Shown here: piece after piece, positions 43,909 to 52,370 of the stretch
How positions within the stretch are numbered: position 1 is the first letter of the stretch
Layout: each line of letters opens with the position of its first letter
From: Albitalea sp966211955
GTDB lineage: Bacteria > Pseudomonadota > Gammaproteobacteria > Burkholderiales > Burkholderiaceae_C
Direction: 5' to 3'
Length of the DNA: 64,000 bases
Assembly (NCBI GenBank): GCA_966211955.1
Contig: CBIHOF010000014.1
Location: 1-64,000 of the forward strand
Made by a program: the position numbers and the translations under genes
The notes under the pieces: generated by a model
What the model was told of the DNA's origin: nothing
Database searches by the model: none
What the model saw: only the letters and a program-made list of their open reading frames with translations

Positions 43909-45228
43909 ATGCACATGAAATCCCTGCACTGGCTGCTGGGCGGGCTCATCGCGCTCACTGCGCTGGCCCTGGCCTGGAATCACTTCGCGATGGAGAAGGT
44001 GTTCGCCGTGGACGCCGCCTCCAGCCTGCCGGTGTATGCCATCGACGACCGCAATTCGGGCGGCAAGAGCGCGGCCACGGTCAAGCGCGAGAACGGCAAG
44101 CTGGTGATGGATTGCCAGATCGAGACCGGCTACGAATGGCCGTATTGCGAGATGTCCTTCGAGCTGGGCCGAGCGCCCAAGGGGCTGGACATGTCCAGCT
44201 TCGACACCGTGAAGCTGTGGGTGGACTACGAAGGCCCCGAGCCACAGCAGCAGGTGCGCTTCTTCCTCATGAACTTCAACCCGGCCTACTCGGACGTCAA
44301 GCAGCCCGAATCAGCCAAGGTGCAGGAAATCTTCTACGACCCGAGCCGCGACAAGCCGCTGCAGGTGCGCCTCGCGCAGTTCACCGTGGCCTCGTGGTGG
44401 AGCAACGAGCACAACATCGCCGTCCAGCACGCGGGGCCGGAGTTCGACAACGTGGTGGCGATGCAGGTGTCCACCGGCGGCAAGGTGGTGCCGGGGCGGC
44501 ATCGCATCACGGTCGAGCGCATCGAATTCCGCGGCAAGCTGATCGCGCCTGCCTCCTTTCGCCTCGGCGTGATCGGGTGCTGGATGGTGGTGGTGATCGC
44601 CTACCTCTTCACCTATGCCGCGCGCACGCGACGACAGCTCGTGGACACGCACCGCAGCAAGCTCACGCTGGAGCGGCTGAACGCCACGTTGCGCCTGGAG
44701 CGCAAGAGTCTGCAGCGGCTCGCGCGGCGCGACCCCCTTACAGGCATCCTCAATCGCCAGGGCTTGGGCGAAGAGCTCGTGCGCGCGGCCGAGCGCGGCG
44801 ACAACCAGTTCTTCCCGCTGTCGGTGGTGTTCATGGACATCGACCACTTCAAGCGCATCAACGACGAGCACGGCCATGCGGTCGGCGACGAGGTCATCAA
44901 GGACCTGGCCGAGACGGTCAAGCGCGACATCCAGCGCAGTGACCTCTTTGCGCGCTGGGGCGGCGAGGAGTTCATCCTGATCTGCCCGGGGACGGGGCCG
45001 ACCGAGGCACAAGCCATCGCCGAGCGCTTGCGCCGCAGCATCGCGACGCGCCAATGGCCGCGTGGGCTGCAGGTGACGAGCAGCTTCGGCGTGGCGGAGT
45101 CGCATGCGGGCGAAGACCTGGTGGAAAGCATCCGCCGCGCCGACGAGGCGATGTACCAGGCCAAGCAGAAGGGGCGCGACCGCGTCGAGCTGCACCTGGT
45201 GCACGACCGCCAGGCAAGTGCCGCGTGA
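43909..45228 (+). CDS. Membrane diguanylate cyclase with beta-rich periplasmic sensor
   Basis: 439 residues. Transmembrane helix (LHWLLGGLIALTALALAW), a periplasmic domain of about 190 residues that looks like a beta-sandwich of the carbohydrate-binding/CIA30 type (MSFELGRAPKGLDMSSFDTV, FDNVVAMQVSTGG), second helix (LGVIGCWMVVVIAYLFTYAA), coiled coil, then GGDEF. The active signature is GGEEF (351-355), so c-di-GMP synthesis is expected. The inhibitory site is QRSD instead of RxxD, suggesting no product inhibition. The two ATGs at 43909 and 43915 cannot be separated. A binding-protein gene follows 61 nt downstream. Confidence 0.9.
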   Translation: MHMKSLHWLLGGLIALTALALAWNHFAMEKVFAVDAASSLPVYAIDDRNSGGKSAATVKRENGKLVMDCQIETGYEWPYCEMSFELGRAPKGLDMSSFDTVKLWVDYEGPEPQQQVRFFLMNFNPAYSDVKQPESAKVQEIFYDPSRDKPLQVRLAQFTVASWWSNEHNIAVQHAGPEFDNVVAMQVSTGGKVVPGRHRITVERIEFRGKLIAPASFRLGVIGCWMVVVIAYLFTYAARTRRQLVDTHRSKLTLERLNATLRLERKSLQRLARRDPLTGILNRQGLGEELVRAAERGDNQFFPLSVVFMDIDHFKRINDEHGHAVGDEVIKDLAETVKRDIQRSDLFARWGGEEFILICPGTGPTEAQAIAERLRRSIATRQWPRGLQVTSSFGVAESHAGEDLVESIRRADEAMYQAKQKGRDRVELHLVHDRQASAA

Positions 45229-45289
45229 GCCGGCCAGGCGCGCGTTTCCTGGGTGGCGCCTGCCGCTCGCTTGTGGCAGGCTCGACGCG

Positions 45290-46021
45290 ATGACTGCAAA
45301 GACGATCATCGCGGCGCTGGCACTGGCCCTGGGGTTCGGCGTTGCCGGCGCGCAGGAGCTGCTGGTCGACGTGGACGACGCGAATCCGCCGTTCATGTTC
45401 GTTCGCGACGGCCGCGCTGCCGGCTTGTACCCGGCACTCATGGCCGCGGTGTTCAAGGAAATGAAGGCCCAGGTGCTCATCACGCCCAAGCCGTGGCGCC
45501 GCGCGCTGTCGGAAATCGACTCAGGCACGGCCGGGGTGGGCGGCATCTACAAGAACAGCGAGCGGCTCAAGCGCTACGACTACAGCGAGCCCATGTTCGT
45601 CGAGCGGGTGAGCCTGTATGCGCTGCGCTCGGACGCGAGCCGTTATGCCGGCGTGGCGGACCTGAAGGGCAAGCGCGTGGGCGTGATCCGCGGCTGGAGC
45701 TACGGCGACGATTTCGACGAGGCGCGGCGCGCCGGCACCATGGTGGTCGAGGAGGTCAACAGCGACGCGCAGAACTTCGCCAAGCTCGCCGCGGGCCGGC
45801 TGGACGTGGTGCTGGCGATCGTCGAGGCGGCCGAGCCGCATCTGCGGGCACACCGCACGGTGCAGCTGGCCGGCTCGATGGCGGAGAACCCGACGTTCCT
45901 CGCCTTCAACAAATCGGCCGGGATGCAGGGCTTCATCGAGCACTTCAATGCCGCGCTGTCGCGGATGAGGAAGAGCGGCGCGGTGTCACGCCTGGTGACC
46001 GAGGAACTGCACCGGCCTTGA
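45290..46021 (+). CDS. Periplasmic amino-acid-type solute-binding protein
   Basis: 243 residues. Signal peptide MTAKTIIAALALALGFGVAG, then a family 3 solute-binding fold (LLVDVDDANPPFMFVRDGRA, LKGKRVGVIRGWSYGDDFDE). No permease or ATPase is nearby. The adjacent diguanylate cyclase suggests it may act as a ligand-binding partner for a signalling protein instead of an importer; that is inference from position. It converges with the DUF1415 gene. Confidence 0.85.
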   Translation: MTAKTIIAALALALGFGVAGAQELLVDVDDANPPFMFVRDGRAAGLYPALMAAVFKEMKAQVLITPKPWRRALSEIDSGTAGVGGIYKNSERLKRYDYSEPMFVERVSLYALRSDASRYAGVADLKGKRVGVIRGWSYGDDFDEARRAGTMVVEEVNSDAQNFAKLAAGRLDVVLAIVEAAEPHLRAHRTVQLAGSMAENPTFLAFNKSAGMQGFIEHFNAALSRMRKSGAVSRLVTEELHRP

Positions 46022-46028
46022 CGCCGCG

Positions 46029-46607
46029 TCAGACCAACCCCGCATCCTTGCGGCATTCATCCTTCAGCCGCGCCCACCCGTCCTCCCCCAGTTCCTCAAG
46101 CGTCCTCATGTTCGCCTCGAAGATGGCCTCGGGCTCCTCGAAGGCGGCCACCGCGCGATCGATGCTGTCTTCACGCAGCAGGTGCAGCGTGGGGTAGGGC
46201 GACTGGTTGGTGGCGTTGGTCACGTCGTCCACCTCCGTGCCTTCGAACTGGTAGCTCGGATGGAAGCTCGCCACCTGCAGCACGCCTTCGAGGTCGAGCT
46301 CCTCGAGCAGTGCATCGGCCACGTCGAGGAAGTCGTTGTAGTCGAGAAAGTCTTCCAGCACGAAGGGGTGGATCAGCAGCGTCGTGTCCACCTCGCTAGC
46401 TGGTGACTCGGCCAGGAGCTGCATCTCGTCTTGCAGCGCCGCGAGCAGGGTCTTCGCATCCGATGCTTCGCACACCACGTATCTCACCTGGCCCTTGACC
46501 TGTACCGCCTTCGCGAAGGGGCACAGGTTGAGGCCGATGACGGCGCGGTCCACCCAGGCGCGGGTCTGGGCGATGGCTTGTTCAGGCGTGGGATGCATGC
46601 GGCGCAT
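46029..46607 (-). CDS. DUF1415 family protein
   Basis: 192 residues matching the DUF1415 pattern: AWVDRAVIGLNLCPFAKAVQ near the N-terminus, the TTLLIHPFVLEDFLDYNDFL stretch and SFHPSYQFEGTEVDD ... NQSPYPTLHLLRE in the middle. Cytoplasmic, conserved in proteobacteria, no assigned function. Start at 46607 or 46598; neither has a ribosome binding site. Divergent from the 71-residue protein gene. Confidence 0.85.
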   Translation of the reverse strand: MRRMHPTPEQAIAQTRAWVDRAVIGLNLCPFAKAVQVKGQVRYVVCEASDAKTLLAALQDEMQLLAESPASEVDTTLLIHPFVLEDFLDYNDFLDVADALLEELDLEGVLQVASFHPSYQFEGTEVDDVTNATNQSPYPTLHLLREDSIDRAVAAFEEPEAIFEANMRTLEELGEDGWARLKDECRKDAGLV

Positions 46608-46770
46608 TGTCCGACGACCTAGGGAGGCACCGTCCGATCCTTGTCAGTCTTTTTCGTACATGAAGTATGGACAAGACCCGGCAGACGGCAGAGGCGCTGG
46701 CCCATGGCGGTGGCCCACGCTGGTGCCTAAGCTTGTCAGCAAGATGGTTCGAGGATTGAAGGAGATGACC

Positions 46771-46986
46771 ATGAACGCTTCCACCCAGACCCAGGCCCAC
46801 GAATTCGAGTTGCGCTTCCAGTCCCTCTTCGACGAAGGCCGTGCCTACGCCTTCCCGTGCGATGCGCAGGGCCACGTGGACATGGACGCCCTGAGCGACC
46901 GCGCACGGCAGAACTACCTCTACGCCCGCGCCGTCATCGGCCGCGAAGTGGCGATGCCCGCCGTGCTGCCCAATCGCCTGCACTGA
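46771..46986 (+). CDS. Small conserved-looking 71-residue protein
   Basis: 71 soluble residues (FELRFQSLFDEGRAYAFPCD, DMDALSDRARQNYLYARAVI). A strong AAGGAGA ribosome binding site is placed 6-7 nt before the ATG at 46771, and the longer open frame upstream is not needed. I recall near-identical small proteins in Burkholderiales genomes but know no function. No motif for binding or membrane insertion. Confidence 0.75.
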   Translation: MNASTQTQAHEFELRFQSLFDEGRAYAFPCDAQGHVDMDALSDRARQNYLYARAVIGREVAMPAVLPNRLH

Positions 46987-47087
46987 CCCCGGACTCCCGT
47001 TTCCGGGTTGCCCCGCCGCGCCATTCTTCAAAGGCCGGCAGACCTGGGTTAGCCTTCCGGCTTTGCGCGTTCGCACGCGGAGGCCCC

Positions 47088-47315
47088 TTGAAGACGTACC
47101 AGATCGAATTGCAGCGCGTGAAGGCGATGACCAACGGCAATGGCCTGGTCGAAGCCCAGATCGACGCGCTGGTCCTGCCCCACAGCAACACCTCTGATGG
47201 ACGCACGCCGTCGACTCGCCTGTCGATGAGCGAAGACAACGCGCGCGTCCTGTTCCTGCTGCTCAAGCAGCAGATCGGCGAGCTCGACAAGCGCAAGGGC
47301 CGCAGCCAACGCTGA
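47088..47315 (+). CDS. Small unknown protein, TTG start
   Basis: 75 residues (KTYQIELQRVKAMTNGNGLV ... NARVLFLLLKQQIGELDKRK). GGAGG sits 5 nt before a TTG at 47088, which decides the start; no ATG fits. Ends 15 nt before the hybrid kinase gene, so it may be co-transcribed with it. Unknown function; the C-terminal helix is rich in Leu and Lys. Confidence 0.65.
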   Translation: MKTYQIELQRVKAMTNGNGLVEAQIDALVLPHSNTSDGRTPSTRLSMSEDNARVLFLLLKQQIGELDKRKGRSQR

Positions 47316-47330
47316 AGGCGCGGCCCGCCG

Positions 47331-49271
47331 ATGACCCCACCCGTGCCCGGCACGGCACCGCGCCGCGCGAGGCGGCTCGCGCCCCGGCTGCTTGCGGCCA
47401 TCGTGCTGGCGAGCACGGTGCTCGCGCTTTTCGCGACCGGCGTCCAGCTCTACCTCGACTATTCGCGCGACCTGTCGGAGATCGATGCCGAGTTCGAGCA
47501 GATCGACCGCTCGTACCGCGCCAGCCTGGCGAGCAGCCTGTGGTCCTTCGACACCAACCAGGTCCGCCTGCAGCTGGACGGCATCCTCAAGATGCGCGAC
47601 GTGCAGGAGGCGCAGGTGCAGGGGCTGGCCGGAGAGAACGTGTCGGCCGGGCATGCGCCCACTGGGCGTTTCCTCGTGCGCCAATACCCGTTGATGGCGC
47701 CCAACGCCTCGCAATCGCCGCTGGGCACGCTGACGGTCAAGGTGGGCCTGACCGGCGTGTACGACCGCCTGGTGGACCGCACGGTGGTCATCCTCGCCAC
47801 GCAGGGCCTGAAGACGCTCCTGATCGCGCTGTTCATCCTGTTCATCGTCACTCGCTGGGTCACGCGGCACCTGGAGCGGATGGCCCAGCACGCGAGCGAG
47901 CTGAGCGTGGAGCGGCTCGAAGGGCAAGCGCTGGCACTGGACCGCCGGCCCGATCACAAACCCGATGAGCTGGATGACGTGGCCGCGGCCTTCGATGCCA
48001 TGCGCGAGCGGCTGTCCGCTGAACTCGCCCGCCGCGCCGAGGCGGAAGAGGCGCTCAAGGCCCACCGCGACCACCTGGAGGAGCTCGTGGCAAGCCGCAC
48101 GGCCGAGCTGCAGGTGGCCAAGGAGCGGGCGGAGGTGGCCAACCAGGCCAAGACCAACTTCCTCGCGCGCATGAGCCACGAGCTGCGCACCCCGCTGAAC
48201 GCGATCCTTGGCTATGCGCAGATCCTCAAGATGAACAAGTCCATCACCGAGGAGCGCCGCCTGATCGGGCTGGACACCATCCAGACCAGCGGCGAGCACC
48301 TGCTGACGCTGATCATCGACATCCTCGACCTGTCCAAGATCGAGGCGGGCGCGGTGGACCTGCACAGCGAGCCGGTCGAGCTCGACGGTTTCCTGCGCGG
48401 CATCGGCGACATCATCCGCGTGAAGGCCGACGAGCGGGCGCTTTCCTTCGTGCTGCAGCGCGCCGTGCTGCTGCCCGCCAAAGTGCAGGTCGACGAGAAG
48501 CGCTTGCGGCAGGTGTTGCTGAACCTGCTGGGCAACGCCGTGAAGTTCACCGACAAGGGGCAGGTCACGCTGACCGTGGCGCGCCTGCCCGACGCGGGGC
48601 CGCGCGCCGTGCTTCGCTTCGAGGTGCGCGACACGGGCGTGGGCATCGCAGCCGATGAGCAGCAGCGCATCTTCGAGCCCTTCCACCAGGCAGGCGACGC
48701 CCACCGGCGCTTCGGCGGCACGGGGCTGGGCCTGGCCATCAGCCGCCAGCTGCTTCGCATGATGGGCAGCGAGGTGCAGCTGAGCAGCGAGCCCGGCCAT
48801 GGCAGCTGCTTCTGGTTCGACCTGGGCGTGGCGGTGATCGAGGAGGCGGCCACCGGCCGCATTCCCGACAAGACGGTGTCGGGCTACGAGGGGTCGCGCA
48901 AGACGGTGCTGGTGGCCGATGACGTGGAAGGCAACCGCGCGATGCTCACCGACATGCTGGGCATGCTCGGGTTCGAGGTTCGCCAGGCGCGCGACGGGCA
49001 GGAACTGGTGGACGAGGCGAGCAAGTCGCTGCCGGACCTGATCGTCACCGACATCGCCATGCCCAGGCTCGATGGCATCGAGGCGACGCGCCGCATCCGG
49101 GCCTTGCCCGGCACGAATGGCGTGCCCATCGTGGCCATTTCGGCCAATGCCTCAAAGACTGACAGCCGCGACTGCATCGAGGCGGGCGCGAATGCCTTTC
49201 TGCCCAAGCCGATAGTGCGCGAGGAGTTGCTGGCGGTGCTGGCCGAGCAACTGAAGATCCGGTGGACCTGA
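47331..49271 (+). CDS. Membrane hybrid histidine kinase with C-terminal receiver
   Basis: 646 residues. Helix 1 (RLLAAIVLASTVLALFATGV), a periplasmic domain of about 110 residues, helix 2 (GLKTLLIALFILFIVTRWV), HAMP, coiled coil, HisKA with His283 (LARMSHELRTPLNAILGYAQ), HATPase (DTGVGIAADEQ, GGTGLGLAISRQ) and a receiver with Asp574 (DLIVTDIAMPRLDG). The periplasmic-to-kinase linker and the HisKA region are strikingly like the kinase at 27067, so the two look like paralogues; this one lacks the extra C-terminal tail. Output partner unknown. Confidence 0.92.
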   Translation: MTPPVPGTAPRRARRLAPRLLAAIVLASTVLALFATGVQLYLDYSRDLSEIDAEFEQIDRSYRASLASSLWSFDTNQVRLQLDGILKMRDVQEAQVQGLAGENVSAGHAPTGRFLVRQYPLMAPNASQSPLGTLTVKVGLTGVYDRLVDRTVVILATQGLKTLLIALFILFIVTRWVTRHLERMAQHASELSVERLEGQALALDRRPDHKPDELDDVAAAFDAMRERLSAELARRAEAEEALKAHRDHLEELVASRTAELQVAKERAEVANQAKTNFLARMSHELRTPLNAILGYAQILKMNKSITEERRLIGLDTIQTSGEHLLTLIIDILDLSKIEAGAVDLHSEPVELDGFLRGIGDIIRVKADERALSFVLQRAVLLPAKVQVDEKRLRQVLLNLLGNAVKFTDKGQVTLTVARLPDAGPRAVLRFEVRDTGVGIAADEQQRIFEPFHQAGDAHRRFGGTGLGLAISRQLLRMMGSEVQLSSEPGHGSCFWFDLGVAVIEEAATGRIPDKTVSGYEGSRKTVLVADDVEGNRAMLTDMLGMLGFEVRQARDGQELVDEASKSLPDLIVTDIAMPRLDGIEATRRIRALPGTNGVPIVAISANASKTDSRDCIEAGANAFLPKPIVREELLAVLAEQLKIRWT

Positions 49272-49313
49272 GCGCCAAGGGAACAAGGCCCGGAAGCAAC
49301 AGTGAAAGGGACG

Positions 49314-49338
49314 CCCTCTCCCCGACATGGGGAGAGGG
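49314..49338. terminator. REP-like hairpin between convergent genes
   Basis: Perfect 10-bp stem CCCTCTCCCC/GGGGAGAGGG with loop GACAT, in the 96-nt gap between the hybrid kinase stop and the PEP-CTERM gene stop. Same family of palindrome as the one inside lpdA. Probably a bidirectional terminator. Confidence 0.6.
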
Positions 49339-49367
49339 GACCCGATGGGCTGGCAGTGTGCCGCTTC

Positions 49368-49973
49368 TCAGCGCCCCAGACGCCGACGTGCTGCGAAGCC
49401 GACCACGCCAAGACCTGCGAGCAACAGTGCGTAGCTCGAAGGCTCGGGAACCGGCGCCATCGGATTGATGCCGATGACGAAGTCGTCCCAGTCGTTGTGG
49501 GCGTACGCGTCGTTGTAGCCCACGAGATACGCGAAGGTGCCTGCCGAGGTCGTCACGTTGCGGCCGAGCAGCGCGAAGCTCGAGTTGCCCACCATGCCCG
49601 CGCCGTTCGCCACGTCATCCGCCACCGACGAGAAGAACGTGAAGTCCAGCAACTGGCCCATCGTCATGTTGCCCCAGATCGACGTGCCGATCGCATCGCT
49701 TTCATGCAGGGTCTGCCCGTTCGAGACGATGCGAACGCCATCGTCATAGGTCGATTCCTGACCGAGGTAGGTCAGCGAGAAACGCCCGTCCGCGTCAGCG
49801 GTGAAAAAACCCGTGTCTCCCGACGTGTACGCGCCAGACGCAAACACACCGCCGTCCGGATTGAACGTCTGTGTGAAGGTCACGCTACCGGTTGTGGTGA
49901 AAGAGATTTGCGCCTGTGCGGCACCGCTGACGAGAGCGATGGCGGATACGGCGAGAACCGTCTTCATGCCCAT
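49368..49973 (-). CDS. PEP-CTERM sorting-domain protein
   Basis: 201 residues. Signal peptide ending GAAQA (about residue 22), a beta-rich mature part (TSGDTGFFTADADGRFSLTY, NMTMGQLLDFTFFSSVADDV), and the C-terminal sorting signal VPEPSSYALLLAGLGVVGF followed by an Arg-rich end. PEP-CTERM proteins are processed by exosortase/EpsH systems and linked to exopolysaccharide and flocs; the exosortase is not in the window. AAGGAGA precedes the ATG at 49973. A sigma-54-like promoter lies about 100 nt upstream. Confidence 0.92.
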   Translation of the reverse strand: MGMKTVLAVSAIALVSGAAQAQISFTTTGSVTFTQTFNPDGGVFASGAYTSGDTGFFTADADGRFSLTYLGQESTYDDGVRIVSNGQTLHESDAIGTSIWGNMTMGQLLDFTFFSSVADDVANGAGMVGNSSFALLGRNVTTSAGTFAYLVGYNDAYAHNDWDDFVIGINPMAPVPEPSSYALLLAGLGVVGFAARRRLGR

Positions 49974-50069
49974 GGTGGTCTCCTTTTAAATGAACAGCCA
50001 AGAGAGTCGTGGGCTTTTCGTGGCTGGCTCCCAAGAAACCAGCCGCTTCGCTCACGCCCAAAGTCCAAG

Positions 50070-50083
50070 GCAAACGTCACGCC
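50070..50083 (-). promoter_or_regulatory. Candidate sigma-54 promoter of the PEP-CTERM gene
   Basis: On the minus strand GGCGTGACGTTTGC has GG-N10-GC spacing and keeps the TTGC of the -12 element, against the consensus GGCAC-N5-TTGC. The -12 GC is about 97 nt upstream of the PEP-CTERM start codon. PEP-CTERM genes in Betaproteobacteria are known to be under PrsK/PrsR with RpoN, which supports the reading. Confidence 0.5.
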
Positions 50084-50086
50084 CAC

Positions 50087-50122
50087 GTAACCGAAACCCC
50101 CGTATTCCGGGGGGTTCGTTAC
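50087..50122. promoter_or_regulatory. Long imperfect palindrome beside the sigma-54-like site
   Basis: GTAACCGAAACCCCCG and CGGGGGGTTCGTTAC pair with a single bulge around TATTC, giving arms of about 15 bp ending in GTAAC/GTTAC. It begins 4 nt upstream of the -24 GG on the minus strand. It could be an activator site or a hairpin belonging to a minC leader. Confidence 0.5.
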
Positions 50123-50437
50123 AAGTGGCGGTGCTGTTCCGGCCCGACGCCCGGCTGCCGCGATCCACCTATGAAATCAGCCTAAAAATGCAGGGGCAGC
50201 CGAGCCTTTTCAAAGGGGTTTCGACGGGGGTGTCCGAAAGAATTTCTTACCGAATTCCGGTAGCGTTTTCGGCGTTTCGGCCGGTCACAGCGGGGTGGCC
50301 GCGCGCCGGTACACTTCACGGCTTTTCCACGCCGGCTTTCGTGGCGAAATCCACCCCCGGCTTGGGGTCCGTTCGTGTTCCCTCGCCGTCCTTCGCTGTC
50401 TCATTCCGCCACTCGCCTGGGCGCTTCCCACCCCGAC

Positions 50438-51187
50438 ATGGCCGCCGTACCGACCGCTCCCGTCCCCGCCGTCTTCGACCTCAAGAGCGCCTCGCTCACC
50501 CTGGTCGCGCTGCTGCTTCGCACCACCGATCTCTCGCTGCTTGCGCAGGAGCTGCAAACACGCTTCGCCGACACGCCCGGCCTCTTCGACCGTGATCCGC
50601 TCGTGATCGACCTGGCTGCCGTGGCCGGCGCCGAGGAGCCGCTGGACATGCCGGCGCTGGTCGAACTGCTGCAGCGCTACAAGCTGCAGCCGATTGCGGT
50701 CAAGGGCGGCAGCGCGACGCAGATGGAAGCGGCACAGGCCGCGGGGCTCGTGGATGCGCCGCAGGACGGCCCGGCGCCCGCGCCTCGCGTGGTCGAGGTG
50801 CCGGCCCCGTCGCCGGCGCCCGAGCCCGTCGTCGTGCAGGCACCGGCCGCGTCTCCGACGCTCATCGTCGACAAGCCGCTGCGCTCCGGCCAGCAGGTCT
50901 ACGCGCGCGGCGGCGACCTGGTGGTGCTGGCGGTGGTGAACTTCGGCGCCGAAGTCATTGCCGACGGCAGCATCCACGTCTATGCGCCGCTGCGCGGCCG
51001 CGCCGTCGCAGGTGCCAAGGGCGATACCAGCGCGCGCATCTTCAGCACCTGCATGGAGCCGCAGCTCGTCTCCATCGCCGGCACCTACCGCACCACCGAC
51101 ACCGCCTTGCCTGCCGACGTGCACGGCAAGCCCGCCCAAGTGCGCCTCGATGGCGAAAAGCTCGTCGTCGAGGCTTTGAAACTCTGA
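50438..51187 (+). CDS. minC: Septum site-determining protein MinC
   Basis: 249 residues. N-terminal MinC domain (AVFDLKSASLTLVALLLRTT), an Ala/Pro-rich linker (about 105-140), and the C-terminal beta-helix domain (LRSGQQVYARGGDLVVLAVV, GAEVIADGSIHVYAPLRGRA, ISTCMEPQ-like end). Inhibits FtsZ at poles. Start at the ATG at 50438; a GTG at 50375 would add 21 residues. Followed by minD 27 nt later. Confidence 0.95.
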   Translation: MAAVPTAPVPAVFDLKSASLTLVALLLRTTDLSLLAQELQTRFADTPGLFDRDPLVIDLAAVAGAEEPLDMPALVELLQRYKLQPIAVKGGSATQMEAAQAAGLVDAPQDGPAPAPRVVEVPAPSPAPEPVVVQAPAASPTLIVDKPLRSGQQVYARGGDLVVLAVVNFGAEVIADGSIHVYAPLRGRAVAGAKGDTSARIFSTCMEPQLVSIAGTYRTTDTALPADVHGKPAQVRLDGEKLVVEALKL

Positions 51188-51214
51188 TCTTCAGCTAAGA
51201 AGGACCTTCAACCG

Positions 51215-52030
51215 ATGGCCAGAATCATCGTCGTGACCTCCGGCAAGGGAGGCGTGGGCAAGACGACCACCAGCGCCAGCTTCGCCTCGGGCCTCGCGCT
51301 CGCCGGCCACAAGACGGCCGTGATCGACTTCGACGTCGGCTTGCGCAACCTCGACCTCATCATGGGCTGCGAGCGGCGCGTGGTGTACGACCTCATCAAC
51401 GTCATCCACAACGAGGCCAACCTCAACCAGGCGCTCATCAAGGACAAGCAGAGCGACAAGCTCTACGTGCTGGCCGCCTCGCAGACGCGCGACAAGGAAG
51501 CGCTGACGCAAGACGGCGTCGAGCGCGTGCTCAAAGAGCTCGCCGACATGGAATTCGAGTACATCGTCTGCGACTCGCCGGCGGGCATCGAGACCGGCGC
51601 GCTGATGGCGATGCACTTCGCCGACGAAGCGTTGATCGTCACCAACCCCGAGGTGTCGTCGGTGCGTGACTCCGACCGCATCCTCGGCATGCTCAGCAGC
51701 AAGACCAAGCGTGCGATCGAAGGCAAGGAGCCGATCAAGGAGCACCTGCTCATCACGCGCTACAACCCGACGCGCGTCGAGGGCGGGCAGATGCTCTCGC
51801 TCGAAGACATCCAGGAGATCCTGCGCACGCCGCTGATCGGCGTGGTGCCTGAATCCGAGACGGTGCTCGACGCCTCCAACCAGGGCCTGCCCGCCATCCA
51901 CCTGAAGGGCACCGACGTGTCCGAGGCTTACAAGGACGTGGTGGCGCGCTTCCTCGGCGAAGACCGTCCGATGCGCTTCGTCGATGCGGCCAAGCAGGGC
52001 TTCTTCAAGCGTCTTCTGGGCAGGAGGTAA
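51215..52030 (+). CDS. minD: Septum site-determining ATPase MinD
   Basis: 271 residues, full length. Deviant Walker A GKGGVGKTT with Lys11 and Lys16, and an amphipathic membrane-targeting helix at the C-terminus (AKQGFFKRLLGRR). It recruits MinC to the membrane and is driven off by MinE. AAGGA lies upstream of the ATG; minE starts 3 nt after its stop. Confidence 0.97.
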   Translation: MARIIVVTSGKGGVGKTTTSASFASGLALAGHKTAVIDFDVGLRNLDLIMGCERRVVYDLINVIHNEANLNQALIKDKQSDKLYVLAASQTRDKEALTQDGVERVLKELADMEFEYIVCDSPAGIETGALMAMHFADEALIVTNPEVSSVRDSDRILGMLSSKTKRAIEGKEPIKEHLLITRYNPTRVEGGQMLSLEDIQEILRTPLIGVVPESETVLDASNQGLPAIHLKGTDVSEAYKDVVARFLGEDRPMRFVDAAKQGFFKRLLGRR

Positions 52031-52033
52031 GGC

Positions 52034-52300
52034 ATGTCCTTGTTGTCTTTCCTCCTCGGGGAAAAGAAGAAGACGGCCTCGGTCGCCAAGGAGCGGCTGC
52101 AGATCATCCTCGCCCACGAGCGCAACGACCGTTCGCGGCGGCCCGACTACCTGGCCGACTTGCAGAAAGAGCTGGTTGCCGTCATCTCGAAGTACGTGTC
52201 CATCAACCCTGACGACATCAAGGTGCACCTGGAGCGTCAGGACAACCTCGAGGTGCTCGAGGTCAAGATCGAGCTGCCCGAGGCCAAGCTGGCCCGCTAG
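52034..52300 (+). CDS. minE: Cell division topological specificity factor MinE
   Basis: 88 residues. Start MSLLSFLLGEKKKTASVAKE is the membrane-binding helix, followed by the MinD-contact helix RLQIILAHERNDR and the dimer domain ending LEVLEVKIELPEA. It stimulates MinD ATPase and sets pole-to-pole oscillation. Last of the minCDE operon. Confidence 0.97.
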   Translation: MSLLSFLLGEKKKTASVAKERLQIILAHERNDRSRRPDYLADLQKELVAVISKYVSINPDDIKVHLERQDNLEVLEVKIELPEAKLAR

Positions 52301-52370
52301 TACCGTGGCGTTGACGGGCGGGCGCGGCCGGGGCATCTTCGGAACGAACTAGGGCCTGCAAACGCCTGAC

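Larger units (their letters stand above)
49974..50437. other. 464-nt divergent intergenic region, PEP-CTERM gene/minC
   Basis: No convincing gene. Holds the ribosome binding site and candidate sigma-54 promoter of the PEP-CTERM gene, a long imperfect palindrome at 50087-50122, and a shorter one ACCG-AATTC-CGGT near 50255. Promoters for minCDE must also lie here, but no clear -35/-10 could be picked. Confidence 0.5.
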
